Below are positions 46,177 to 55,057 of a stretch of 64,000 nucleotides of DNA, piece after piece. The notes beneath the pieces were generated by a model, which worked only from the letters and a program-made list of their open reading frames with translations, had not been told where the DNA came from and searched no databases. The stretch covers positions 1 to 64,000 of the forward strand of contig JAQWOH010000090.1 of NCBI GenBank assembly GCA_029245955.1. The letters are read 5' to 3'. How positions within the stretch are numbered: the first letter of the stretch is position 1; each line of letters begins with the position of its first letter. Source of the stretch: Fuerstiella sp. GTDB lineage: Bacteria > Planctomycetota > Planctomycetia > Planctomycetales > Planctomycetaceae. The translations under genes and the position numbers were made by a program.

Positions 46177-46475
46177 GACCTGGCTTTGTGGCTTTCCTGC
46201 TCAACACTCGTTCCGCGCCGATAGCTGAATTCGTCAGCTTGATTATAGCCGGTCAGTGGCAGCCAACATATCGTGAGATCGCAAAAACCAGATTTTCTGT
46301 CTTCACTTAGTTTAAGGTGGACCGCGTTCGTTGTTCCACAACGTTACCAAAGATATAATCGTCGGCCGTCGAACGCGATGGATTCGCACTAACGAAGTTT
46401 CTGACAATCCGACTGCGTTGTTTCGACACCATTTGCTTCTCCAGTCTCGTCGGTTTTGTTCTTCGCGCATCGTTC

Positions 46476-47357
46476 ATGACATCGGCCGTTCTAAACAGCA
46501 GCATCCCGAATGTTCCCGTAAAACATGGCAAGGTGCGTGACGTCTATGACTTCGGTGAACAACTGCTGTTTGTTGCCACAGATCGCATTAGTGCGTTTGA
46601 CTATATCCTGCCGACTGGAATCCCCGGAAAAGGCGAACTGCTGACGCGTATCAGCCGGTTTTGGTTTGAGCGTCTGGACGTCGAACACCATTTTCTGACG
46701 ACGAATCTGGCCGAACTGTCGCTGCCTGCCGATGTGGCTGTGCCACTGCAGGGGCGCAGCATGATTGTGCAAAAGACCAAGGTAATACCGTACGAGTGTG
46801 TCGTTCGCGGGTATTTGGCGGGGTCGGGATGGCAGGAATACCAGCAAAATGGCGCAATCTGCGGCATACCATTGCCATCGGGGCTGCAGGAAAGCTGCCG
46901 CCTGGCGGAACCCATTTTTACGCCGGCAACCAAAGCGGAAGAAGGTCACGACCTGAATGTAAGTTTTGAGCACATGCAGAATGACAGCCAAATCGGGACT
47001 GATTTGGCCGAACAGCTGCGTTCATTGAGTCTCAGGATCTATGCCGCCGGGGCCGCTCATGCTCGAAAATGCGGGATAATCATTGCAGACACGAAGTTCG
47101 AATTCGGATTGCTGGACGGCCGGGTCATCTTGATCGACGAAGTCTTGACGCCTGACAGCTCCCGGTTCTGGCCTCAGGAAACGTATGAAATCGGGTGTAG
47201 TCCGCCATCCTACGACAAACAGTTTGTGAGAAACTGGTTGTTGGCATCCGGTTGGGATCGAAACAGTACTCCCCCAGAGCTTCCGTCGGAAATTGTGGAG
47301 CAAACGGCGGCAAAGTATGCTGAGGCATTTAGTAAGCTCGCCGGAACCGGAAAATAG
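46476..47357 (+). CDS. purC: Phosphoribosylaminoimidazole-succinocarboxamide synthase
   Basis: 293 residues. SAICAR synthetase makes SAICAR from CAIR, aspartate and ATP in purine synthesis. Seen: HGKVRDVYDFGEQLLFVATD, DRISAFDYILPTGIPGKG (about 44), KVIPYECVVRGYLAGSGWQE (about 102), IFTPATKAEEGHDLNVSFEH (about 148), and LIDEVLTPDSSRFWP (about 218, the aspartate-binding block). Length matches eukaryote-like and many bacterial PurC of ~290-300. It stands alone on the plus strand, 299 bases from a divergent gene, and is followed by a kinase after a promoter-like stretch. Confidence 0.95.
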   Translation: MTSAVLNSSIPNVPVKHGKVRDVYDFGEQLLFVATDRISAFDYILPTGIPGKGELLTRISRFWFERLDVEHHFLTTNLAELSLPADVAVPLQGRSMIVQKTKVIPYECVVRGYLAGSGWQEYQQNGAICGIPLPSGLQESCRLAEPIFTPATKAEEGHDLNVSFEHMQNDSQIGTDLAEQLRSLSLRIYAAGAAHARKCGIIIADTKFEFGLLDGRVILIDEVLTPDSSRFWPQETYEIGCSPPSYDKQFVRNWLLASGWDRNSTPPELPSEIVEQTAAKYAEAFSKLAGTGK

Positions 47358-47382
47358 GCCGGCCGGATGATGGCCAGTTTCT

Positions 47383-47430
47383 CTGAGTTTACCGATTACG
47401 TTGTCCGCGGTGTCGTTGTTTTCCCAAAAC
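47383..47430 (+). promoter_or_regulatory. Upstream element shared with the second kinase
   Basis: The block ctgagtttaccgattacg (47383-47400) and, after a fixed distance, tttcccaaaac (to 47430) recur at 49629-49676 as ctgagttttccgattacg and ttccccaaaac, with identical overall spacing (48 bases each). Both copies lie about 170-190 bases before a GTG-started kinase gene. It is probably a conserved promoter or operator retained after gene duplication. Confidence 0.5.
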
Positions 47431-47615
47431 ATTTATGCCATTCTGCGGCAAGGGAAATACAATTATCAGTGCGACATCACCGAAGATTCGGCGTATGAAG
47501 AAGACAACTCCACTCAGCGGCGTTCGTGATGCAGGGATGACCGTTGACATCGGACCGCGGTAAAGGTCATTCGCACGCGACGTGTTGAATTTACGGGCCC
47601 GGACAAGGTGACAGT

Positions 47616-49109
47616 GTGTCGGACACAAAAGAAATGGAATCAGCTTCAGATACTGGCGGTTCCGGCGCCAACAAGAAGAAGCAGGTCACAACGATCGGCG
47701 ACTTTGAGCTGAAGAAAAAGCTGGGCAAAGGCGCGACCGGCGAAGTATTCCTCGCCAGGCAAATCAGTCGCGACCGTTCCGTCGCTGTAAAGACCCTGTC
47801 CAAGGAATTGGCAAAGAAGGAAGACGCAGTGGCCCGCTTCCTGAGAGAAGCTCGGTCGATGGACAAGCTGAACCACGTCAACATTGTGAAGTTCTATGCA
47901 GCCGATTCCTACAAGGGCATTCACTATGTCGCTATTGAATATGTAAATGGCAAAAGCATTCAGGACTGGCTCGACAAACTCAAACAGTTTTCAATTGGTG
48001 ATGCGGTCCATATCGCCATGGTCACGGCGCAAGCTCTGAAGCATGCTCATGACAAGAATATGGTCCATCGCGATGTCAAGCCGGACAACATTCTGCTGAC
48101 GACCAAAGGCGTCGTGAAGGTTGCCGATTTCGGACTGGTGAAAACCCTGGATGAAGATGTGGCACTGACCCAGAACGACACCGGACTGGGAACGCCCTTG
48201 TATATGGCACCCGAACAGGCAGTCAGTGCCAAGACCGTCGATCAGCGAGTTGACATCTACTCACTGGGAGCCACGCTCTATCACATGCTGACAGGGTCAC
48301 TGCCGTACAGCGGGCAGACGGCAGTCGAACTTATCCTGGCCAAGGAACGCGGGGTATTCGATGCAGCCCGCAAACTTCGACCGGAGATTCCGGAACGTCT
48401 GGATCTGATGATCGACAAGATGCTGGCCAAGGATCCCAGGCACCGGTACAAGGACTGCAGCGAAGTTGTTCGTGACCTTGCGTCCGTCGGAGTTCATAAC
48501 GCCGCCATCAGTTTTGTCGATGACGCACAACCCATCTCTGTCGGCAGCGAAACGTTGTCTGTATTAAGAAGAACATCACCCGCCATGGGTGTCACGATGG
48601 ATTCAGCAGCACCGACGCCAGGCGGTGGCCAAATGCCGTCGGCAGAGGAGGTCCCTGCAGAACTGATCGACTCATCTCAGAAGTGGTACGTTCAGTATCG
48701 CGACCCCGATGGAAAAACCATCGTCAAGAAGATGGGTACTCTACGTGTCCTGAAATTGCTTAAGGCCGGTAAGCTGACCAGTAAGGCAAGGGCCAAGGTT
48801 TCGGCGACCGGATATTACCTGCCGCTGAGCGAATTTGCTGAGTTCAGCGATGCGGTGGAAAAATCAGCCAAACGCGATCCTGCGGATATCAGACACGACG
48901 ATCTGAAGAGCGTCTACAAGAAAGCGCGACAGGAACAGAAGCAGAAGGGAAACTGGGATTCCGTGTCTGACCGAGTTCACGCGGTTGTGGGTAATGGTGT
49001 TGCCGTCGCCTGCCTCCTGGCAGTTGGCATCCTGCTTGTACTGGGGTTCGCCTATGGGCGAGTTCTCTTCGATTACCTTGGACAGGTTGTTACCGAGCTG
49101 ATGAACTAG
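47616..49109 (+). CDS. Membrane-anchored Ser/Thr protein kinase (first of a tandem pair)
   Basis: 497 residues from the GTG at 47616 (preceded by aaggtgac). Kinase domain about 30-290: LGKGATGEVFLARQ, VAVKTLSKELAKK, MVHRDVKPDNILL, VADFGLVK, GTPLYMAPEQ. Then a low-complexity linker, a GYF_2-like domain (WYVQYRDPDGKTIVKKMGTL, about 355-405; ATGYYLPLSEFAEF), a helical spacer and a C-terminal membrane helix (VAVACLLAVGILLVLGFAYG). The kinase faces the cytoplasm by this topology. Its closest relative is the neighbour at 49849; the two share every domain in order, so they arose by tandem duplication. Substrates are unknown. Confidence 0.92.
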   Translation: MSDTKEMESASDTGGSGANKKKQVTTIGDFELKKKLGKGATGEVFLARQISRDRSVAVKTLSKELAKKEDAVARFLREARSMDKLNHVNIVKFYAADSYKGIHYVAIEYVNGKSIQDWLDKLKQFSIGDAVHIAMVTAQALKHAHDKNMVHRDVKPDNILLTTKGVVKVADFGLVKTLDEDVALTQNDTGLGTPLYMAPEQAVSAKTVDQRVDIYSLGATLYHMLTGSLPYSGQTAVELILAKERGVFDAARKLRPEIPERLDLMIDKMLAKDPRHRYKDCSEVVRDLASVGVHNAAISFVDDAQPISVGSETLSVLRRTSPAMGVTMDSAAPTPGGGQMPSAEEVPAELIDSSQKWYVQYRDPDGKTIVKKMGTLRVLKLLKAGKLTSKARAKVSATGYYLPLSEFAEFSDAVEKSAKRDPADIRHDDLKSVYKKARQEQKQKGNWDSVSDRVHAVVGNGVAVACLLAVGILLVLGFAYGRVLFDYLGQVVTELMN

Positions 49110-49848
49110 GCCACAGCGCCAACGTTCCCGTGGCTCTCCTTACGGGAGCCTCTGACGAGCGACAGACGGAATGCCTGTGAATGGCTGGGCGATTAGCAGT
49201 GGCACAGGCACCCGGCCTTGTATTGGCATATCCTGCAGTGAAATAGGCGTGTTCAGCGTTCGCCCTCCGGTCGCCAGTGAACCCACAGTTTCCGTGATAC
49301 ATCGCGAAACTCAACGGTACAGGAACGCCGGGTAATCGGCGAAGTCTGACATGCCACCGGCGATGCTCACTCCAGAATGAAAGAATGCACTGAACGCCAG
49401 GATCGGTAACTTCCAGCGTTGTCGACCGGATTGCTGCACGACGGGACCGCACTTTGAGCAGCAACACAACCGAGAAGCGTCACTCAACCTCCCACATTCA
49501 GCAAATTCCCGAAAAATACGTATTGATGACCTTCAGGCCAGTTCTACGCTGTGGCCCGGGTCTGCAGCGTAAAACCGGAAATCCCGTATTTCAGTGGTCC
49601 TGCAGACGGGGCAATTGATCCATCTGGTCTGAGTTTTCCGATTACGCTGACTACAGAACGGCGGTTTCCCCAAAACAACAATTCCGCTGCCCGCGTGATA
49701 ATACTAAAGTGATTGCATTATCGTTCAGGCCAGCAAAGACTCAGGTGCCAGCTGCGTCTTCTGTACTGAACGCCGGTCGAGTATTGACGAGGTCTTAAGT
49801 CCGCCACACACGACGTGTTTCATCAACGAATCTGGGCGAGGTATCATC
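49110..49848. other. Long intergenic stretch between the two kinases
   Basis: 739 bases without a credible gene; the one longer minus-strand frame is low-complexity Arg-rich shadow. It contains the duplicated upstream element (49629-49676) and a weak hairpin just after the first kinase stop (ccgtggctctccttacgg region). The second kinase should have its own promoter here. Confidence 0.5.
49629..49676 (+). promoter_or_regulatory. Second copy of the kinase upstream element
   Basis: Matches 47383-47430: 17 of 18 bases identical in the first block and the ccccaaaac block at the same spacing, 173 bases before the GTG of the second kinase. The conservation beyond coding sequence suggests regulatory constraint or a fairly recent duplication. 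Confidence 0.5.
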
Positions 49849-51321
49849 GTGTCGGAATCCAGTAAGAACGACGCCGTCTCCGAAGGGGATCAACAGGCAA
49901 CCAGGAAAAAAAAGAAGGGTGTCACCAGGGTCGGCGACTTCGAGTTGAAGAAGAAGCTGGGTAAGGGCGGCATGGGAGAAGTCTATCTGGCCAAACAGAT
50001 CAGTTTGGATCGCATCGTCGCTTTGAAGACGCTGTCCAAAGAACTGGCAAAAAAGGAGGACTTTGTTGCCAGATTTCTGCGCGAAGCCCGCTCGATGGCG
50101 AAGCTCGACCACGTCAATGTTGTGAAGGTCTACGCGGTCGACTCGTACAAGGGACTCCATTTTGTTGCCATTGAATATGTGGACGGTCGGAGCATTCAGG
50201 ACTGGCTGGATAAGCTGACGAAGTTCTCCATCGGTGACGCGGTTCATATCGCAATGGTATCCGCAGAAGGCATGAAGCACGCCCATGACCAGAATATGGT
50301 GCATCGTGACATCAAACCCGACAACATCCTGCTTACCGGTACTGGAATCGTAAAGGTAGCGGACTTCGGTCTGGCAAAGGTCATCGACGATGATGTGTCG
50401 ATGACTCAAAGCGGCACTGGACTGGGAACACCGTTGTATATGGCTCCGGAACAGGCTCGCAGCGCCAAAACGGTTGACCAGCGCAGTGACATTTACGCGT
50501 TGGGAGTTATGCTTTATCACATGCTCACAGGCAAACTGCCATACGGCGGTGAGACGGCGCTGGAACTGATCATTTCCAAGGAAACCGGCAAGTATGAAAC
50601 CGCTCGAAAGCTTTGCCCGCAGTTGCCCGAGCGACTGGACCTGATCATTGACAAGATGATGGCGAAGGAGGCGAAACATCGCTACAGCGACTGCGGCGAA
50701 CTCATCAAGGACCTTGCTGCTCTTGGTGTTCACAACGATACCCTCAGCTTCGTTGACGGGGCAGTACCAACAGAGTTCGCTCGTTCAGCGTCCGTCACAG
50801 CGGCAACTATGTCAGCTACGTTGGTGTCTGACGGTCCATTGCCGACATCGCGACAGGTCGCCAAGTCTGCGGTAGTCAAACAAGCATCCCGAACATGGTA
50901 CGTTCAGTTTCAGGACGCGAAAAAGAAAACAGTCGTCGAGAAGCTGTCAACCGGTCGTGTGCTGAAGATGCTTCAAGCCGGCATGTTAACGGGTAAGGCG
51001 CGGGCCAAGGCGTCCTCCGACGGAGCCTACGTTCCACTGGCTCAGTTTCCGGAATTTACCGACGCGGTCGAACAGCAGGTCAGCCGCAAATCGACCGACG
51101 TCCGACGAGAAGACCTGAAGAATCTGTACAAACAGGTTGAGAAGGATCAAAAGAAACACAATCGCTGGCGCTGGATCTCAAGCAAGTTTCGCGGGCTTGT
51201 CGGAGGTATCTCACTCATCATCTGGCTGGCTTTCATCGGTGCACTTGTGTGGGTCGCCTTTAGATTTGGACATCAGATATGGAATTATCTTGGCGAAAAG
51301 GTCACTGAAATGATCAGTTGA
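49849..51321 (+). CDS. Membrane-anchored Ser/Thr protein kinase (second of a tandem pair)
   Basis: 490 residues from a GTG. Kinase domain: LGKGGMGEVYLAKQ (a fuller glycine loop than its twin), IVALKTLSKELAKK, MVHRDIKPDNILL, VADFGLAKV, GTPLYMAPEQ. It continues with the same linker, GYF_2-like domain (WYVQFQDAKKKTVVEKLSTG), spacer and final membrane helix (GISLIIWLAFIGALVWVAF). All catalytic residues are kept. The stop TGA at 51319 overlaps a possible TTG start of the redoxin gene; the more likely redoxin start is 39 bases on. Either way the two could be co-transcribed. Confidence 0.92.
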   Translation: MSESSKNDAVSEGDQQATRKKKKGVTRVGDFELKKKLGKGGMGEVYLAKQISLDRIVALKTLSKELAKKEDFVARFLREARSMAKLDHVNVVKVYAVDSYKGLHFVAIEYVDGRSIQDWLDKLTKFSIGDAVHIAMVSAEGMKHAHDQNMVHRDIKPDNILLTGTGIVKVADFGLAKVIDDDVSMTQSGTGLGTPLYMAPEQARSAKTVDQRSDIYALGVMLYHMLTGKLPYGGETALELIISKETGKYETARKLCPQLPERLDLIIDKMMAKEAKHRYSDCGELIKDLAALGVHNDTLSFVDGAVPTEFARSASVTAATMSATLVSDGPLPTSRQVAKSAVVKQASRTWYVQFQDAKKKTVVEKLSTGRVLKMLQAGMLTGKARAKASSDGAYVPLAQFPEFTDAVEQQVSRKSTDVRREDLKNLYKQVEKDQKKHNRWRWISSKFRGLVGGISLIIWLAFIGALVWVAFRFGHQIWNYLGEKVTEMIS

Positions 51322-51359
51322 CCAGCGCTCTGCAGTTCCTCCGTAAGGAACGCCGGCGG

Positions 51360-51974
51360 GTGTGTTCCTTACTTCCAATCCGATTGCGGCGAATTCAAAG
51401 GGGGAAGGGCATCAGACTCAGTGCAGGTAGTCAGGCTCCCCAAATCGTGTTGTCGAAAATTGACGGCGCAGTGTTTGACACGAACACGCTCCATGGACGC
51501 GCGTACATGCTGTCGATTTTTCGTTTTTCCGGATGCCCGTTCTGCAATCTTCGGCCCCACACTCTGGTCAGCCAGTGCCACGAAGATCCCCATGGCTTCA
51601 CCGTGGTTGCGGTCTTCGATTCTCCGGTCGACAAGCTGAAAGCCCATACGAAGCGGCATCAGGCTCCTTTGCCATTCCTGGCGGACGAAAGCAATGAGTA
51701 TTATCGAAAGTACGGTATCGAACATTCTCTGCCCGAAGTGGCCAAAGGCCTTTCAATGCGGCTGCCAGAGCTCATCAAGGCTGCCCTCATGCGATTCATT
51801 CCGTTCAGAGTGAAAGGGCAAATGACCACCATGCCTGCCGATGTTCTTGTCCGACCGGACGGAACGATTCATACCGCCCACTACGGCAACGACGAAGGTG
51901 ATCACCTGCCGCTAAACGAAGTCCAGGGATTTGCGCAAGCTGGCGATCCAACCTCGGGATGCCCTGAAGCGTAG
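51360..51974 (+). CDS. Peroxiredoxin-like AhpC/TSA family protein
   Basis: About 204 residues from a GTG at 51360 (a TTG at 51318 in the same frame would add 14). The thioredoxin-fold core includes GSQAPQIVLSKIDGAVFDTN, LSIFRFSGCPFCNLRPHTLV (Cys-Pro-Phe-Cys, about 60), VVAVFDSPVDKLKAHTKRHQ and VLVRPDGTIHTAHYGNDEGD. This matches the AhpC/TSA-related group with a CxxC pair instead of a single peroxidatic Cys, so disulfide reduction or peroxide removal is likely. No signal peptide is evident. Start choice is uncertain because no ATG is present; location directly after the second kinase suggests shared expression. Confidence 0.75.
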   Translation: MCSLLPIRLRRIQRGKGIRLSAGSQAPQIVLSKIDGAVFDTNTLHGRAYMLSIFRFSGCPFCNLRPHTLVSQCHEDPHGFTVVAVFDSPVDKLKAHTKRHQAPLPFLADESNEYYRKYGIEHSLPEVAKGLSMRLPELIKAALMRFIPFRVKGQMTTMPADVLVRPDGTIHTAHYGNDEGDHLPLNEVQGFAQAGDPTSGCPEA

Positions 51975-52222
51975 GCAGACGCGCCCTCGCAATACCGGCG
52001 GGATTTCGGAAAAACCCTCATCCGGAGACGTCAGCGTTCATGACTGACCACGACGCACCACCGTCGATTGATCAGTCGAGTGCACAATACCCAGGGACTG
52101 CGCCCGCAAATCTGTATGCGAGACGGAAGTTCCGTCTCAGCCATTCAGACGTATGTTGCTGCAAAAACCCCGCAGTTGCGGAAGCAACATACGGCCCATC
52201 GATGCTCCGACCAACACCGGAT

Positions 52223-52480
52223 TCACTCGACCACGTCGTCCAGCACGGAAATACTGACAACCTTGTGTCGGGCGATCATCACACGTTTCCGATTAGCACG
52301 AATTCCGTGAACTTTCGTGTCCCGAACGTAACCTTCCCGTGTCGTCTTTGAGTCGCCCAGATCATGGACGTCGGCATTATCCAGAGTAAGAGTCTTTTCG
52401 TGCACTTCGATCAATTCTCCAACATAGACAAACTGGGCCTCAACGTCGATCACGACGTTCCGGTTTAAAAAGTCTTTCAT
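52223..52480 (-). CDS. Small Sm-like/RNA-binding-type conserved protein
   Basis: 85 residues, MKDFLNRNVVIDVEAQFVYV to VMIARHKVVSISVLDDVVE. The alternating pattern (NVVIDVEAQFVYVGELIEV, KTLTLDNADVHDLGDSKTT) and the closing VVSISVLDDVV look like a five-stranded Sm/Hfq-type barrel, and the arginine-rich GIRANRKRVMIARH may contact nucleic acid. No name is certain. I recognise the DVHDL-x-D-x-x-TTR-E-x-YV pattern as typical of planctomycete proteins of this size, so this is a real gene rather than a shadow. It is isolated from its neighbours. Confidence 0.65.
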   Translation of the reverse strand: MKDFLNRNVVIDVEAQFVYVGELIEVHEKTLTLDNADVHDLGDSKTTREGYVRDTKVHGIRANRKRVMIARHKVVSISVLDDVVE

Positions 52481-52680
52481 TACGCTATCTTCCTTCGGAT
52501 AGCCGAAGAACTCTCGGCAGCACGGAACCTCACACCATTCAGGTCCCTGATGATGTCAGCAAAATCCAGATTCGCAGCTATTCTAGCAGCCGGAACGTGA
52601 AGGCAACATCAGCCGGACGGTATCGTGTCAACTTCACTGACGCAGCTCACTGCTCCTGATTTCGTTATACGTAGTCATCC

Positions 52681-53772
52681 ATGAACATACCATTTCGCAA
52701 AAGTATTAAGCTGATGGACGGTTACGTCTCAGGCGAGCAACCGCAGGGCGATGGCTGGGTGAAACTCAACACCAATGAAAACCCATATCCCCCGTCGCCC
52801 AAAGTCGTCGCCGCCATTAAGAACGCCGCAAACGGACGATTAAACGTCTATCCGGACGCATCTGCAACTCAATTTCGCAATGTTGCGGGTGAACTGTTTG
52901 GCGTCAGTCCCGACTGGATCCTTCCCGCTAACGGCAGCGACGAAAACCTCACCATCATTATTCGTTCATTCTGTAACCCGCATGACACCATCGCCTACCC
53001 GTATCCCAGCTACGTACTCTATGAGTCACTCGCCCGGATTCAGAACTGTCAGGTGCAGCGTCTCAGACTGAACAAATCGTATCAGTGGGATGCTGAGGGC
53101 GCCGGCAACGTTTGTCGCCCGGCGCGAATCGTGTTTGCCCCGAACCCAAACTCACCAACGGGTAACCGCTGGACTGCTGCTCAGCTGCATCAGCTGCTGC
53201 CGAACAATGGCATGTTAGTCGTCGACGAGGCCTATGGGGATTTCGCAGCCGAGCCCCATCGCGGTGAATTGCTGAAGGACAAGCGTTTCGATCGTCGAAT
53301 CATCGTCACACGGACGCTCAGCAAGTCATACAGCCTTGCCGGGATTCGGTTCGGGTTTTCTATCGCCGATCCCGAAATAACGTCTGGAATGCAAAAAGTC
53401 AGAGACAGTTACAATTGTGACACGATCGCCACGGCAGCCGCTACCGCTGCACTGCAGGACCAGGACTGGATGCTCCGTAATCGTGAGCAAATTATCTGCA
53501 CACGTAATCGCATGCTGACGGAGTTGCCACCGCTCGGTTTTTCTGTGTGCCCCAGCCAGGCCAACTTTGTGTGGGCAATTCATGAAACCGGACGTCACCA
53601 GCAGATCTTTGAACTGCTCAAACGAAGGCGGATTCTGGTCAGGTTCATGCAGTTTCCGAACGCCGGCGTGAACAATGAAACGCTAGACGGCCTGAGAATC
53701 ACGGTTGGCACCGATGATGAGGTCGAGAAACTCCTCAACGCAATGAGGCAGGTTGTTGCCGCAGAATGCTGA
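52681..53772 (+). CDS. hisC: Histidinol-phosphate aminotransferase
   Basis: 363 residues. Fold-type I PLP enzyme: substrate region VKLNTNENPYPPSPKVVAAI (about 22), ANGSDENLTIIIRSF (about 82), FAPNPNSPTGNRWT (about 145), VVDEAYGDFA (about 180), TRTLSKSYSLAGIRFGFSIA with the PLP lysine (Lys in SKSY, about 213). It transfers an amino group from glutamate to imidazole-acetol phosphate in histidine synthesis. Length matches the family. It is followed by a hairpin and the DUF2293 gene. The rest of the his pathway is not nearby. Confidence 0.93.
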   Translation: MNIPFRKSIKLMDGYVSGEQPQGDGWVKLNTNENPYPPSPKVVAAIKNAANGRLNVYPDASATQFRNVAGELFGVSPDWILPANGSDENLTIIIRSFCNPHDTIAYPYPSYVLYESLARIQNCQVQRLRLNKSYQWDAEGAGNVCRPARIVFAPNPNSPTGNRWTAAQLHQLLPNNGMLVVDEAYGDFAAEPHRGELLKDKRFDRRIIVTRTLSKSYSLAGIRFGFSIADPEITSGMQKVRDSYNCDTIATAAATAALQDQDWMLRNREQIICTRNRMLTELPPLGFSVCPSQANFVWAIHETGRHQQIFELLKRRRILVRFMQFPNAGVNNETLDGLRITVGTDDEVEKLLNAMRQVVAAEC

Positions 53773-53791
53773 AAGTGCGCGTTGAATTGAT

Positions 53792-53812
53792 ATGCCGTGC
53801 GTCACACGGCAT
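53792..53812 (+). terminator. Hairpin after hisC
   Basis: ATGCCGTG and CACGGCAT (8-bp perfect stem, loop CGTCA) lie 20 bases after the hisC stop. There is no T-run, so it is either a weak terminator or an mRNA-stabilising hairpin before the DUF2293 gene. Confidence 0.4.
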
Positions 53813-53848
53813 CCCCGTCAGAAGCTCACACAGGGAGGCTAACAATCA

Positions 53849-54541
53849 ATGACGGAACACAGGTTTTCCCCAGGCCCGCGTCCGGGCACCGTGCGGTCGG
53901 CAGACGGCTCTGTCCTGACAGCACCTGATGGCTGGGTACTACTGGCACCGGGGGATGCTGCATTGACGCGCCGTGTGAAGAACGCAGGCGATCACTGGGT
54001 TGTGCAGGAAAAAAAAGGGCGACGGACTTTCAGCAAAGGAGTCTGGGCACCGACCACAACCATCGAGCAGATTCGTGCTGATCTGCTGGCTGAACGTTCC
54101 ACTGAGGCCTATGCGAAACGCCGACAGGCCGACGTCCGTCGTCGTGAGAAGGCTCAGGATGACTACGTTGACGATTTCCAGAGTGCGGTCGTTACTTACC
54201 TGGACTTCCATGCAGATCATCGCCTGTTGGCGCTGCATCTGGCTGAGCTGGTCACAAACCACGCGACACCCGTAGGTAGCGGCACCGTGGCACGCACCAG
54301 ACGGATACCGGTCGAACGTCGTGCTGAGGCCGCTGTGGTCGCATGGCTGCGACACCAGACCACCGGCTATGATTCAATGGTGATCCCTCGAGTCAAAGGC
54401 AAACGGCGGAAAGTCCGGCGATTGCTGGCTGAACGATCCAGAGAACTGTTAAGTCAGTACAGACGGGGAGAACGCCCACCGAAGAACTGCCCGTTGCAAA
54501 GGGCATTAGGACGACCAGCGCCAGGAGATCCATTGACGTGA
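53849..54541 (+). CDS. DUF2293 domain-containing protein
   Basis: 230 residues. A good ribosome site (agGGAGGctaac) precedes the ATG. The N-terminal two-thirds is planctomycete-specific in feel (APDGWVLLAPGDAALTRRVK, SKGVWAPTTTIEQIRADLLA). DUF2293 is the C-terminal ~90 residues (RRIPVERRAEAAVVAWLRHQ, TTGYDSMVIPRVKGKRRKVR), highly basic and typical of the family, which is probably nucleic-acid binding. Its stop TGA overlaps the GTG of the following DUF1653 gene (GTGA), so the two are coupled. Confidence 0.8.
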   Translation: MTEHRFSPGPRPGTVRSADGSVLTAPDGWVLLAPGDAALTRRVKNAGDHWVVQEKKGRRTFSKGVWAPTTTIEQIRADLLAERSTEAYAKRRQADVRRREKAQDDYVDDFQSAVVTYLDFHADHRLLALHLAELVTNHATPVGSGTVARTRRIPVERRAEAAVVAWLRHQTTGYDSMVIPRVKGKRRKVRRLLAERSRELLSQYRRGERPPKNCPLQRALGRPAPGDPLT

Positions 54542-54762
54542 AGCCGGGACGTTACCGACACTACAAGGGGCGCGACTACGTTGTCATCGGCGTTGCTCGT
54601 CACAGCGAGACGGATGAAGAGCTGGTCGTCTATCGCCCTGACTATGGCGATAGACGCTTGTGGGTACGGCCCCTGAAAATGTTCATGGACACCGTCGAAT
54701 CGAATGGGCAGCAGGTGTCTCGATTTGAATTCCTGACGTCGCACATTGACGACCAAATGTGA
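54538..54762 (+). CDS. DUF1653 domain-containing protein
   Basis: 74 residues from a GTG coupled to the previous gene. Family marks: GRYRHYKGRDYVVIGVARHS, ETDEELVVYRPDYGDRRLWV, and FEFL near the end. The family is small, single-domain, of unknown function. The pairing with DUF2293 by a four-base overlap is direct evidence that the two work together or at least are made in fixed ratio. Confidence 0.88.
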   Translation: MKPGRYRHYKGRDYVVIGVARHSETDEELVVYRPDYGDRRLWVRPLKMFMDTVESNGQQVSRFEFLTSHIDDQM

Positions 54763-55057
54763 ATTTAACACGCGGCGCTGGCTCTGCTGAGATCGTTACC
54801 GGATGCAGTGGTTTACCTACTGCTGCCAAAATTCTTCTCCTGACCGTCAATTGGAGGTCCGTATGGGGCCTGGCTGAGGGTTCAATCGAAAATCCTCTGG
54901 TGATTCCGGGAACTTACCGATAGTGTTCATACCAGACGGTTGCCGAGAACAGCATTTGAGAGTGTTGCAGACTCGGAAATCCGTGTTTTCTGTGTGACGC
55001 CGTTGTATCGGCCACAGGCCAGTTCTCACTGTTAAATCTGACCCAAGGAGTTCCAAA
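54763..55057. promoter_or_regulatory. Upstream region of the TGA-containing lipoprotein
   Basis: 295 bases without a gene. It must contain the promoter of the 55058 gene, whose ribosome binding site AAGGAG (55045-55050) stands 7 bases before the ATG. No clear -35/-10 pair, metal-box or inverted operator was found by eye. Confidence 0.35.

Noticed and set aside
45346..46224. 292-codon frame antisense to the GH10-like gene
   Set aside because: Lies inside a real gene on the other strand and has no recognisable features; a codon-bias shadow.
49090..49467. Arg-rich minus-strand frame after the first kinase
   Set aside because: Low complexity, no domain; lies in the intergenic region that carries the duplicated regulatory block.
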